Shown here: positions 28,325 to 36,239 of the stretch, in pieces | Layout: each line of letters starts with the position of its first letter | How positions within the stretch are numbered: the stretch's first letter is position 1 | Origin: Myxococcales bacterium | Lineage (GTDB): Bacteria > Myxococcota_A > Polyangia > Polyangiales > Polyangiaceae | NCBI GenBank assembly: GCA_016191785.1 | Contig: JACPVJ010000073.1 | Coordinates: 1 to 62,460 of the forward strand | Length of the DNA stretch: 62,460 nt | Direction: 5' to 3' | Position numbers and translations under genes: made by a program | The notes under the pieces: model-generated | Seen by the model: only the letters and a program-made list of their open reading frames with translations | Databases searched by the model: none | What the model was told of the DNA's origin: nothing

Positions 28325-28894
28325 ATGAGCGTGGGGCAAGGGTCGGGCGTGCTGGCGTTGGCGTTGCTGTGCGGTTGCGGTGGGGGAGCGGCGACGGGCG
28401 GCGAGCCCGAGACCGGCGGGCATCGCGACGAGCCCGCCAAGGTCGCGCCGAGCGCCGACGAGCCGGCCGCCGACGCCCCCGGCGACGGCGAGGGGAAGGG
28501 CGGGGCGCAGGCCGCGCCGGCGGGCGACGGCGCCGACGAGGCGACCACCGCCCTCGAGGGCAAGGACCTCGAGGCCGTCCTGCAGATCTTGCTGAGCGAC
28601 CCCGGGCTGCTCGACAAGCTGCACCTCAAGCAGCCCGGTCGATCGCCCCTCAAGCTCTCGGGCGACAAGCTCCCGGCGAAGCTCGGCGTCATCGCCGGCT
28701 CTCACGAGGTGAAGGTCGTCCCCGAGCCGAAGACCAAGAAAGAGGCCGTGCTGGTCTTCACCAAGATCGAGCGCACCGCCACGCAGGCGAAGCTCTTTTA
28801 TCGCTACGACATCGAGGGCGTCGAGGGTCGGGCGACCTTCGCCCTGAAGGACGGTCGCTGGGATCTGAGCGCGAACCGGTTGATCGAGAAGTGA
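28325..28894 (+). CDS. Lipoprotein of unknown function
   Basis: The 189-residue product has a short lipoprotein signal (VLALALLCGC), an acidic Gly/Ala/Pro/Asp linker (about 20-75), and a C-terminal domain of about 110 residues ('LEAVLQILLSDPGLLDKLHL', then strand-rich 'AVLVFTKIERTATQAKLFYR' and ALKDGRWDLSANRLIEK). The last part looks like an NTF2- or lipocalin-like half barrel, but I cannot name a family. It is separated from tRNA-Ala by 120 bases that contain only a weak 6-bp hairpin (28231-28247). Confidence 0.8.
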   Translation: MSVGQGSGVLALALLCGCGGGAATGGEPETGGHRDEPAKVAPSADEPAADAPGDGEGKGGAQAAPAGDGADEATTALEGKDLEAVLQILLSDPGLLDKLHLKQPGRSPLKLSGDKLPAKLGVIAGSHEVKVVPEPKTKKEAVLVFTKIERTATQAKLFYRYDIEGVEGRATFALKDGRWDLSANRLIEK

Positions 28895-28926
28895 GCCTGC
28901 GAGCCGCGTAGACTGCCGGCACCGCC

Positions 28927-30219
28927 ATGGATATCGATCTCCGCCTTCGTATCGTGGCGCTGGGGGCCGCGCTGGCGCTCGCTGGCTGTTCGTCACCGAC
29001 CGACGACGACGACGAGCGGCAGGGCGAGCTCGTCGGGGGCACCGGCCCCCTCCCTGGCGCGATCCAGGGACTCTACTACCGCGCTGGCGATCACGAGGGC
29101 TACACCGACGCGGCCGGTACGTTCCGCTATCGCCGCGGCGACAGCGTGCGCTTCTCGCTCGGGGCGCTCGCGTTCGAACCGACGCCTGGGGCTCGGTGGT
29201 TGAGCCCGTTTCAGCTCGCGAGCGGCAGCGGCTGCGCAGTCGGGGCGCCGCTCACCCGGGCGCTCCAGGTGTTGCACAGCCTGGACGTCGACGGCGACCC
29301 CGGCAACGGTCTCGTGCTGCCCGAGCTGCTCGCCCCGGACACGTTCGTCGCGGTGACCGGCCTCGACGACGCCCAGCTGGCTTCGGCCATTACCGCCGTC
29401 AGCCCGGGGGCGAAGCCGGTGGCGGCCGACGGCGCCCTCGACGCATTCATCCGGCAGATCGACGACGAGGAATGGACCCAAGAGGACGGGTGGACCTTCG
29501 TCTTTCCCGACTCGGTCTATCACGGGCAAGGCGTCGCGAGCGACGGCAAGAGCTGGATCTTCTCGTCGGCGAATCACCTGCTGCGCTCGGGCCCGGCGTT
29601 CGAGGAGCTGGCCACCAATCCGCAGCCGGTCCCCAAGGTGGTCCGCGACGCCGGCGGCAAGCACATCGGCGACATCGACGTGCACGAGGGGTTGCTCTAC
29701 GCACCGATCGAAGACGCGCCTGCCTTCGAACACCCGTACATCGTCACCTACGACGCGAAGACCCTGGAGCCGACCGGCGACAACCGACTCTTGCCCAAAG
29801 CGCGCCAGCCCGACGGCGTGCCCTGGGTGGCGATCGATGGGCCGCGTCGGCGGCTCTATACGGCGGAGTGGGATCCGACTGACCACATCAACGTGTACGA
29901 CTTGGATGACCTGGCGTTCGTCGAGGCCATCCCACTCAGTCCCGCCATCGGGCGCATTCAGGGGGCCAAGGTGTTCGGTGGGCAGCTCTACGCCTCGAGC
30001 GACGACGAACAGAAGTCGGTGTACAAGATCGACCTGGACACCGGCAAGGTCATGAAGCGCTTCGCGCTCGGCACGCCGAACTCCGAAGCCGAGGGCCTGG
30101 CCCTGACCCAAGACGAGGACGGTGCGCGCGCCCACGTCTTGAACGTCGTCATTCCCAACGTCGAGCTCGCCAGGTACCTCCGGACGCGTGCCCCCCTGCG
30201 CGACAGCATCTGCCCGTGA
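28927..30219 (+). CDS. Lipoprotein with C-terminal beta-propeller domain
   Basis: The 430-residue product has a canonical signal (IVALGAALALAGC), an acidic segment (DDDDE), and a first domain of about 120 residues ('GDHEGYTDAAGTFRYRRGDS' is typical of the small extracellular repeat that precedes adhesin-like regions in proteobacteria). A propeller-like region follows, with 'GKHIGDIDVHEGLLYAPIED', TAEWDPTDHINVYD and 'VYKIDLDTGKVMKRFALG'. It is a predicted outer-membrane surface protein; no enzyme motif is seen. Its 3' end faces the amidohydrolase gene 3 bases away. Confidence 0.82.
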   Translation: MDIDLRLRIVALGAALALAGCSSPTDDDDERQGELVGGTGPLPGAIQGLYYRAGDHEGYTDAAGTFRYRRGDSVRFSLGALAFEPTPGARWLSPFQLASGSGCAVGAPLTRALQVLHSLDVDGDPGNGLVLPELLAPDTFVAVTGLDDAQLASAITAVSPGAKPVAADGALDAFIRQIDDEEWTQEDGWTFVFPDSVYHGQGVASDGKSWIFSSANHLLRSGPAFEELATNPQPVPKVVRDAGGKHIGDIDVHEGLLYAPIEDAPAFEHPYIVTYDAKTLEPTGDNRLLPKARQPDGVPWVAIDGPRRRLYTAEWDPTDHINVYDLDDLAFVEAIPLSPAIGRIQGAKVFGGQLYASSDDEQKSVYKIDLDTGKVMKRFALGTPNSEAEGLALTQDEDGARAHVLNVVIPNVELARYLRTRAPLRDSICP

Positions 30220-30222
30220 GCG

Positions 30223-31044
30223 TCAGAGCCGAAACACCCGGGCCGCGTTGTCGTGCAGGAAGGCCCGCTGTGCTTCGGTGTCGAGCCCCAGCGCGTCGAG
30301 CTGCGCCAGGCAATCGCCCGGCAGGATCATCGGGTAATTCGAGCCGAAGAGCACCTTCCGCTGGCCGTGCCCGCGCATGAAGAGGGCAAGCTCGGCCGGG
30401 AACCGCTTCGGCTTGTACGCGCTGGTGTCGATGTAGACGTTCTCGTACTTGGTTGCGAGGGCGATCATCTCGCTCTGCCACGGGTATCCGATGTGGCCGC
30501 CGACGATCACCAGTTCGGGGAAGTCGAGGGCGACCTCGTCCAGGTAAGGGATGGGCCGACCGGGCTCCGACGGCGCCAGCGGCCCGGTGTGTCCGACCTG
30601 CAGGCAGAACGGGATCCCGAGCTCGATGCACTCGGCATAAAGCGGGTAATACCGGCGGTCGTTTGGCGGTGCGTTCCACAGCCAGGGCAGCATCCGGAGC
30701 GCCTTCATGCCCAGCTGCTTCACCGCGCGTCTCAGCTCTCGCACGCCCTCCATCGGTCGATGCAGATCGACCGAGGCGACCCCGGACAGTAGATCCGGCC
30801 GAGCGCGGACGGCGGCCGCCACTTCGTCGTTCGAGATCAGCGCGCCACCGGGGCCGTACCACGCCGAGATCAGCGCGTGTCCCACGCCGGCGGCTTCCAG
30901 CGCGCCGACGGTCAGCTCGAGGGGAAACGCATCCGGGATTTCGCCCCCGCCCATCCAGCGTCGCAGCGACGCAAACATGGGGTGTGCCAGAAAGCCGGGG
31001 CTCGGGTGCTGAATCCAGGCGTCGATGATCGGTGGGTCGGGCAT
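30223..31044 (-). CDS. Amidohydrolase-related (ACMSD-like TIM-barrel) protein
   Basis: The 273-residue protein belongs to the amidohydrolase 2 family (metal-dependent hydrolases/decarboxylases related to ACMSD). Visible elements are DAWIQHP at 8-14, 'GMKALRMLPWLWNAPPNDRR', QVGHTGPLAPSE, GGHIGYPW and FGSNYPM. The usual first HxH is QxH here and the final metal Asp (FGSD) is Asn, so it may have altered metal use or be inactive. It lies 4 bases after the methyltransferase gene in the tldD-regulator-pdxA operon. The substrate is unknown. Confidence 0.85.
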   Translation of the reverse strand: MPDPPIIDAWIQHPSPGFLAHPMFASLRRWMGGGEIPDAFPLELTVGALEAAGVGHALISAWYGPGGALISNDEVAAAVRARPDLLSGVASVDLHRPMEGVRELRRAVKQLGMKALRMLPWLWNAPPNDRRYYPLYAECIELGIPFCLQVGHTGPLAPSEPGRPIPYLDEVALDFPELVIVGGHIGYPWQSEMIALATKYENVYIDTSAYKPKRFPAELALFMRGHGQRKVLFGSNYPMILPGDCLAQLDALGLDTEAQRAFLHDNAARVFRL

Positions 31045-31048
31045 CTGA

Positions 31049-32755
31049 TCACCCCCTGGCTAGCATGAACTCCGTCACCGCCGCTCGCTCACCCGCGCTC
31101 AAGCCGAACAAGCCGAACACCTGCGCGTCCAGCTCCGCGCGCGTGCCGGCGTCGAGACCGCGATCGGTCGCGTGTCGGGTGAGCGCGGCGAGCTTCGCCA
31201 GCGCGCGGGGCTCGGGCGGGGGACGGGGCAGCGCGCGCAGGTGCGACACCTTCACCTGGGGGAAGGCGGCCTGGCGAGCGTCCCGCCGCGAAGCCAGGTG
31301 CAGCGCGCGATAGAGCGAGCTGTTGAGCAGCGCGACGGCCACCTCGGGTGAGATCTCGGCGTGATCGAAGCCAGCAAGCAAGGTGTTGCGGAAGGGCAGC
31401 CCGGTGTGGAGGGCCGCGATGGGGTACTTCGCGGTCTGACGCACCACGAAGCGCGCACGGTGGTAGTGCTCTGCGGGGCGTAGCCGGCAGCCCGCTCGCG
31501 CCAACGCCTCGCGATCGGGGTCCAGGAAGAGCGCCGGTGGCGAGACCCGAAACTCGCCGACCCGCTTGCCCTCGAGCAGCGGCAACGTGTGCCGAGCGTC
31601 AGGCGCCTCGGCCCGCAAGAACAGGGTCTTGGCGACGTCGCCCCCGCTCTGGAACCCAAGCTCGCCGAACAGCTCGCGCGGCAAGCTGGGTAGGCCCGCG
31701 ATTCGCGCCAGGACCTCGGGGGGGCCGAGCTCGGCGGCCTCGGCGCCGGCCCGTTGCCGCTCGATCAGCCGGAAGGGGCGCCCGTCTTCGGCGCCGCTGC
31801 CGGGCTTCGCGATCAGCGCGAAGCAGGGCTGCGTCACCCCCTCGAACGCGTCTTGCCCGAGCTCGAGCAACGGCTCGCACGGCGCGTGGGTCGTGCCCAG
31901 CGCGCGTCGCACCGGGCGATAGCCCTCGAGGTCGGCGAGGGGACTCGGAACCAAGAGGGCGATCACGCCGCGAGGGCAGAGCTCGGCCGCTCGCTCGACG
32001 AACAGGCCGTGCAGGGTGGGGTAACCGCGGAACGATCGGAACGACCGCCCGAGCTCGCGTCGCACCTCGGGCGCGAGGGGCTGCGCGGCGCGGCCGGCGT
32101 AGGCCACCCATGGCGGATTGCCGATCACCAGATCGAAATTCCCGAGCTCGCGCTCCCAACCGCGCTCGAGCGCGTCGCGGGCGATCAGTCGCGGGGCGAG
32201 CAAGCGTGGGTCCAAGCTCGGGTCTTCGCACCACAGCCAGAGCGCGGCCTCGGTCACGGCCACCGCCAGCGGATCGAGATCGACGCCGTGGACCAGCTCG
32301 AGCACCCGTCGTTTCGACAGCCCCGCGCGCTCGGCGATCTGTCGCGCCGCCTCGAGCAAGAACACGCCGCCCCCCATTGCCGGGTCGCAGATCCGAGGCG
32401 TCGGCGGAGCCTCGGCCAGGGCCGCCTGGGTCACGCGCGCTGCGATCGCCGGGGGGGTGAAGTAGCTGCCGCTCCGCTTGCGGCCGCGTGCGTCCAGCAA
32501 CACCTCGTAGAGCTGGCCGAGGGCGACCACCGACTCGTGAGCGAAGTGCTCGGCCAGGGCCGCCGTGGCCGGGCCCCGAGAGGGCGACCTCGGCGCCGCC
32601 ATCAGCCGCAACCGACGGAAGTGGTCTTCGCCCGCGCCGCGAACGGCGGCCAGCGCGCCGGCGGCGGTCTGGAGCACGGCCCGCTCGGGCTCGTCGCGCT
32701 GCTCGGCGACGCACACCGCCGCCAGCCTTCGCAGCTCTTTCAGCGTCAACGCCAC
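31049..32755 (-). CDS. Type II-G-like adenine-specific DNA methyltransferase (Eco57I family), apparently orphan
   Basis: The 568-residue protein has class gamma N6-adenine methylase motifs: SGSYFTPPAIA (95-105), SAM-binding motif I DPAMGGGVFLLEA (124-136), HGVDLDPLAVAVTEAALWLW and catalytic IGNPPW (211-216). The C-terminal 200 residues ('GLPFRNTLLAGFDHAEISPE', then ALLNSSLYRALHL) look like a TaqI/Eco57I specificity domain. The GTG start (32755) is set by the onset of the N-terminal helix; the frame stays open into pdxA but that part is a shadow. No PD-(D/E)xK nuclease motif or adjacent restriction gene is seen. It lies 86 bases after pdxA in the same operon, an odd setting. Confidence 0.87.
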   Translation of the reverse strand: MALTLKELRRLAAVCVAEQRDEPERAVLQTAAGALAAVRGAGEDHFRRLRLMAAPRSPSRGPATAALAEHFAHESVVALGQLYEVLLDARGRKRSGSYFTPPAIAARVTQAALAEAPPTPRICDPAMGGGVFLLEAARQIAERAGLSKRRVLELVHGVDLDPLAVAVTEAALWLWCEDPSLDPRLLAPRLIARDALERGWERELGNFDLVIGNPPWVAYAGRAAQPLAPEVRRELGRSFRSFRGYPTLHGLFVERAAELCPRGVIALLVPSPLADLEGYRPVRRALGTTHAPCEPLLELGQDAFEGVTQPCFALIAKPGSGAEDGRPFRLIERQRAGAEAAELGPPEVLARIAGLPSLPRELFGELGFQSGGDVAKTLFLRAEAPDARHTLPLLEGKRVGEFRVSPPALFLDPDREALARAGCRLRPAEHYHRARFVVRQTAKYPIAALHTGLPFRNTLLAGFDHAEISPEVAVALLNSSLYRALHLASRRDARQAAFPQVKVSHLRALPRPPPEPRALAKLAALTRHATDRGLDAGTRAELDAQVFGLFGLSAGERAAVTEFMLARG

Positions 32756-32841
32756 CGGCCCGGAGTCTAGCCACGCCCGGGGTGCATGGAAAGCAGCCCG
32801 AGAGCTCCCGCTGCGAGTGTGACCGCTGTCGAGCCCGGCCC

Positions 32842-33819
32842 TCAGCGCCGGCGTGACAGCTTCATGGCCAGCTGCATCGCCGCCAGCATCCCCGCCGGGT
32901 CTGCTTTCCCCTGCCACGCGATGTCGTACCCCGTGCCATGATCGACGCTGGTCCGGGTGATAGCGAGGCCCATGGTCACGTTGACCGCGCTGCCGAAGGC
33001 CACGAGCTTGAGCGGAATCGTGGCCTGGTCGTGGTACATCGCCACCACGCCGTCGAGCTCGCCCCGAGCTGCCTTGCGGTAGGCCGTCTCGGCGCCGATC
33101 GGCCCGACCAGCCGCGCCTGGCTGCCGAGCGCACGGCTGGCGGCCCGTATCCCGGGCACGATCGCGGTGCGCTCTTCGGTGCCCAAGAGCTCGCCCTCGC
33201 CGGCGTGCGGGTTGAGCGAGCAGACCGCGATGCGCGGCTCGCGTCGCGAGAGCGCGGCGAGCAGCCGAAACAGCGCCACGATGGCCCGGCTGACCGAAGC
33301 TCGGGTGATCGCCCGCGGGACCCGCGACAGCGGCAGGTGCGTGGTGACCAGGCTGGTGACCAGCTGCGGCGAGGCGAAGCACATCACCGGGTGCTCGGCG
33401 TCGTCGAGCCGGGCCAGGTGCTCGGTGTGGCCGGTGAACCTCCGGGCCCCCGGCGCACCCGAGCGGGCGACGGCCTCTTTGCTGACCGGGCCGGTCACCA
33501 GCGCCGTGCCCACGCCCGAACGCACCAGCCCGTAGGCCACCTCGACGTAGGCGAGCTGCGCCCGGCCGGCCCGCGTCGTCGCTCGCGCGCGATCCGCCGC
33601 ACGGAGCGCCGGCCCCACGTGCAGCACGTGCAGGTCGCCCTTCTTCCCGCGCGCGGTGAACGGCACGAGGCGTGTTTCGGCGACCCCGACGCTCTGCGCG
33701 GCCAGCACCAGCGTCGGGTGATCGCCGACCAGCACGCACGGCCGACCGAGACGCGCGGCCGCGGCGACCGACACCTCGGGGCCCACTCCGGCGGGACACC
33801 CCGTGCTCACGACGATCAC
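32842..33819 (-). CDS. pdxA: 4-hydroxythreonine-4-phosphate dehydrogenase
   Basis: PdxA oxidises 4-phosphohydroxy-L-threonine in DXP-dependent pyridoxal-phosphate synthesis. The 325-residue product has the family's GCPAGVGPEV start, 'ALVTGPVSKEAVARSGAPGA', the metal-site FTGHTEHLA, YHDQATIPLKL and SVDHGTGYDIAWQGKA (metal-binding His residues). The start is a GTG overlapping the stop of the regulator gene by 4 bases (GTGA), so translation is probably coupled. PdxJ, its usual partner, is not in the window. Confidence 0.94.
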   Translation of the reverse strand: MIVVSTGCPAGVGPEVSVAAAARLGRPCVLVGDHPTLVLAAQSVGVAETRLVPFTARGKKGDLHVLHVGPALRAADRARATTRAGRAQLAYVEVAYGLVRSGVGTALVTGPVSKEAVARSGAPGARRFTGHTEHLARLDDAEHPVMCFASPQLVTSLVTTHLPLSRVPRAITRASVSRAIVALFRLLAALSRREPRIAVCSLNPHAGEGELLGTEERTAIVPGIRAASRALGSQARLVGPIGAETAYRKAARGELDGVVAMYHDQATIPLKLVAFGSAVNVTMGLAITRTSVDHGTGYDIAWQGKADPAGMLAAMQLAMKLSRRR

Positions 33820-34622
33820 TCGTCCTCCGTCACGTCGGGGGGCTCGGGGGTGGGAGGCGGCTCCGAGGTGCCGCGGAGCGGCTCGGTGCCCTCGGGGGTG
33901 CGCAGCTTGTAGCCCGAGCCGCGCAGCGTCTCGAGCGGTAGCGCCTCGCCCAGCTTCGCTCGCAGGCGCCGGACGTGGATGTCGACGGTGCGCGCGCCGC
34001 CCTCGTAGCGATTGCCCCACACGCGTGCCAAGAGGTGCTCGCGGGTGAGCACTCGACCCCGGCGCTCGCACAAATAGGCGAGCAGCGCGAACTCTTTCGC
34101 CGTGAGGGGCACGTCTCGGCCGCCCACGCTCACGGCGTGCGCGGCCTTGTCCACCATCAGCGTGCCGACCTTCAGTCGCTCGTCGGTCGAAAACTCGCTC
34201 TGCCGCCACTCGATCGCGCGGATGCGCGCGTACAGCTCTTCGGGCACGTAAGGGTGGAGCACGAAGTCGTCGAAGCCGCTCGACGGCTCGACCCGCGCAA
34301 GCTGCCCGACCGTCAGGGCAATCAGCGCGCCGACGCCGTCGAAGAAGCTCTCTTTGCGCACCGCCCGCAGGGCGACGACCGCCAAGTCGGGCCGGTCGAG
34401 CGCCTCGAACACCAGCGCGCGGGCCCGCATTCCGCGCTCGTCGTCGTCGTCCTCGACCAAGTTCAGCGGGTCGTCCCACAAATCCAGCGTGCGCACCGTC
34501 GCGCCCAGCTGTCGCAACGTGGACGCGGCGCCGTCCTCGCGCTCGAGCAGCGGGCCATGGCCGATCACTCCCACGAACGAGCGGGAGCGGGAGCCGATCG
34601 ACTCAACGGATTTCGGTGCCAC
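33816..34622 (-). CDS. OmpR-type winged-helix regulator with degenerate (pseudo-)receiver domain
   Basis: The 268-residue protein ends in a typical OmpR/PhoB DNA-binding domain: VPLTAKEFALLAYLCERRGR, 'VLTREHLLARVWGNRYEGGA', RTVDIHVRRLRAKLG and LRGSGYKL. Its N-terminal domain has receiver-like order and length, but the acidic pocket is absent, the phospho-acceptor position reads PDLAVVALRAV (Ala instead of Asp) and the conserved Lys is His (FVLHPY). Thr of the switch (LIALT) remains. It therefore should not be controlled by phosphorylation. The start is uncertain: GTG at 34622 overlaps tldD by 20 bases, GTG at 34574 is an alternative. It sits in an operon with tldD and pdxA. Confidence 0.87.
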   Translation of the reverse strand: MAPKSVESIGSRSRSFVGVIGHGPLLEREDGAASTLRQLGATVRTLDLWDDPLNLVEDDDDERGMRARALVFEALDRPDLAVVALRAVRKESFFDGVGALIALTVGQLARVEPSSGFDDFVLHPYVPEELYARIRAIEWRQSEFSTDERLKVGTLMVDKAAHAVSVGGRDVPLTAKEFALLAYLCERRGRVLTREHLLARVWGNRYEGGARTVDIHVRRLRAKLGEALPLETLRGSGYKLRTPEGTEPLRGTSEPPPTPEPPDVTEDE

Positions 34623-36048
34623 CGACCGTGATCTTCTGGATCTTGATGGTCGGGCAACCCACGCCCACCGGGACGCTCTGACCGTCCTTGCCGCAGGTCC
34701 AGATGCCGTCCGAGATCTGGACGTCGTTGCCGAGCATGGTCACCTCGCGCAGCGTCTCGGGCCCGTTGCCGATCAGGTTCACCCCCTTGAGCGGTGCCGT
34801 GATCTTGCCGTCTTCAATCAGGTAGGACTCGGTCAGCGAGAACACGAAGTCGCCGTTGGCGATGTCCACCTGACCGCCGCCGAACGACTTGGCAAAGATC
34901 CCTCGCTTCACGCTCCGCGTGATCTCTTCCGGATCGTGGGGGCCGGCCAGGAGCACGGTGTTGGTCATGCGGGGCATCGGGACGCAGGCGAAGCTCTCGC
35001 GCCGGCCATTGCCGCGGGGCGACACCGAGAAGTGGCGGGCCGAGAGGCGGTCTTGCATGTAGCCGCGCAGCACGCCGTTCTCGATCAAGACGCTCTTTTC
35101 CGGCTCGATTCCCTCGTCGTCCACGTTGATCGAGCCACGGCTCTGGAGCAGCGTCGGGTCGTCGACCACGCTGCACAGCTCGCTGGCCACGGGCTTGCCC
35201 ACCCGCCCGGTGTAGTTGCTCGTGCCCTTCCGGTTGAAGTCGGCCTCCAGGCCGTGGCCCACCGCCTCGTGAAGCAAGATGCCGCTGTCGCCGGGCGCGA
35301 GCACCACCTCCATCTGAGCGGCCGGCGCGTGTTTGGCCCCCAGCATGGTCAGCGCTTGCTTCGCCGCCCGCTCGGCATGCCACTCGGGAGAGCGGTCGTC
35401 GAAATAGCCGAGCGTCATCCGGCCGCCGCCGCCGCTGGACCCGGACTCGCGCTTGCCGGCCTCTTCGGCGATGGCGCGGACGCTGAACCGAAGCAGCGGC
35501 TGGACGTCGTGGGCGACGCGGCCGTCGCTGGTGGCGATGAGTATCTCTCGGATCTCTTCCGCGAAGCTCGCTTCGACCTTCAAGATGCGCGAGTCGAACG
35601 CGTGCGCCGCGCGGCTCGCGCGCTCGAGCAGCCGGCGCTTGTCGAGCCCAGGCACGTCGATGCTCGGGACGTCGAGCTCGTACCGGCTCGAGAGCGACAG
35701 CGGCTCGAGGCGAACCGGCGGCGCTTTGCCGCCCTCGTTGGCGATGCGAGCGGCCGTCTCGGCGGCGCGCTTCATCGAGTCCATGGTCAGGTCTTCGGTG
35801 TGCGCGTACCCCGTCGCTTCGCCGCGCTGCACGCGGACTCCGAGGCCGAGCGTGACGCCGCGGGAGGCGCTCTTGGTGATGCCCTCTTCGAACGCGAGGC
35901 CGCCGCCGGCGCGGTACTCGAAGAAGAGATCGGCGTAGTCGCCACCCCGGCCGAGGGCGATCGTGAGGAGCTTCCGGCAGACCTCCGCATCGATGGCCAG
36001 AGGGCCGCCGGGAGAGAATGGCGCTCGGTAAGTGCTGCTCGCCGTCAT
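34603..36048 (-). CDS. tldD: Metalloprotease TldD
   Basis: TldD with TldE forms a zinc protease that degrades unfolded peptides through a narrow channel. It is involved in microcin maturation and antitoxin turnover in E. coli. The 481-residue protein has the HEAVGHGLEAD zinc motif (HExxxH), 'FSVSPRGNGRRESFACVPMP' and the C-terminal 'GVGCPTIKIQKITVGGTEIR'. I start at MTASS (ATG 36048); the frame is open 63 bases further. No tldE is present in the window, so the partner must lie elsewhere. It leads the minus-strand operon ending in the amidohydrolase. Confidence 0.94.
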   Translation of the reverse strand: MTASSTYRAPFSPGGPLAIDAEVCRKLLTIALGRGGDYADLFFEYRAGGGLAFEEGITKSASRGVTLGLGVRVQRGEATGYAHTEDLTMDSMKRAAETAARIANEGGKAPPVRLEPLSLSSRYELDVPSIDVPGLDKRRLLERASRAAHAFDSRILKVEASFAEEIREILIATSDGRVAHDVQPLLRFSVRAIAEEAGKRESGSSGGGGRMTLGYFDDRSPEWHAERAAKQALTMLGAKHAPAAQMEVVLAPGDSGILLHEAVGHGLEADFNRKGTSNYTGRVGKPVASELCSVVDDPTLLQSRGSINVDDEGIEPEKSVLIENGVLRGYMQDRLSARHFSVSPRGNGRRESFACVPMPRMTNTVLLAGPHDPEEITRSVKRGIFAKSFGGGQVDIANGDFVFSLTESYLIEDGKITAPLKGVNLIGNGPETLREVTMLGNDVQISDGIWTCGKDGQSVPVGVGCPTIKIQKITVGGTEIR

Positions 36049-36152
36049 GGGGGCCAGACGATGAAGCCACTGGCTCCGAGCCGCAACCGGTGGACGAAAG
36101 CTCGCGTCCACCCCCCAAGTTGCGGCCGACTCGCCCGAAATCCCACGTCAAT

Positions 36153-36182
36153 TTGACCGTGAGGGCGACGATCGCGTACGAT
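36153..36182 (+). promoter_or_regulatory. Predicted sigma-70 promoter of the TPR protein gene
   Basis: TTGACC (36153-36158), 18-base spacer and TACGAT (36177-36182). The -35 overlaps GTCAATTTGAC, an inverted repeat that also gives a TTGACG on the opposite strand for the divergent tldD operon. Start of the TPR gene is 57 bases downstream. Confidence 0.55.
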
Positions 36183-36239
36183 TTGGCGCTTCCCATCCCC
36201 GGCCCGAGCCCCGCCCGCGGCTCCGGGCGAAAGCTCCAA

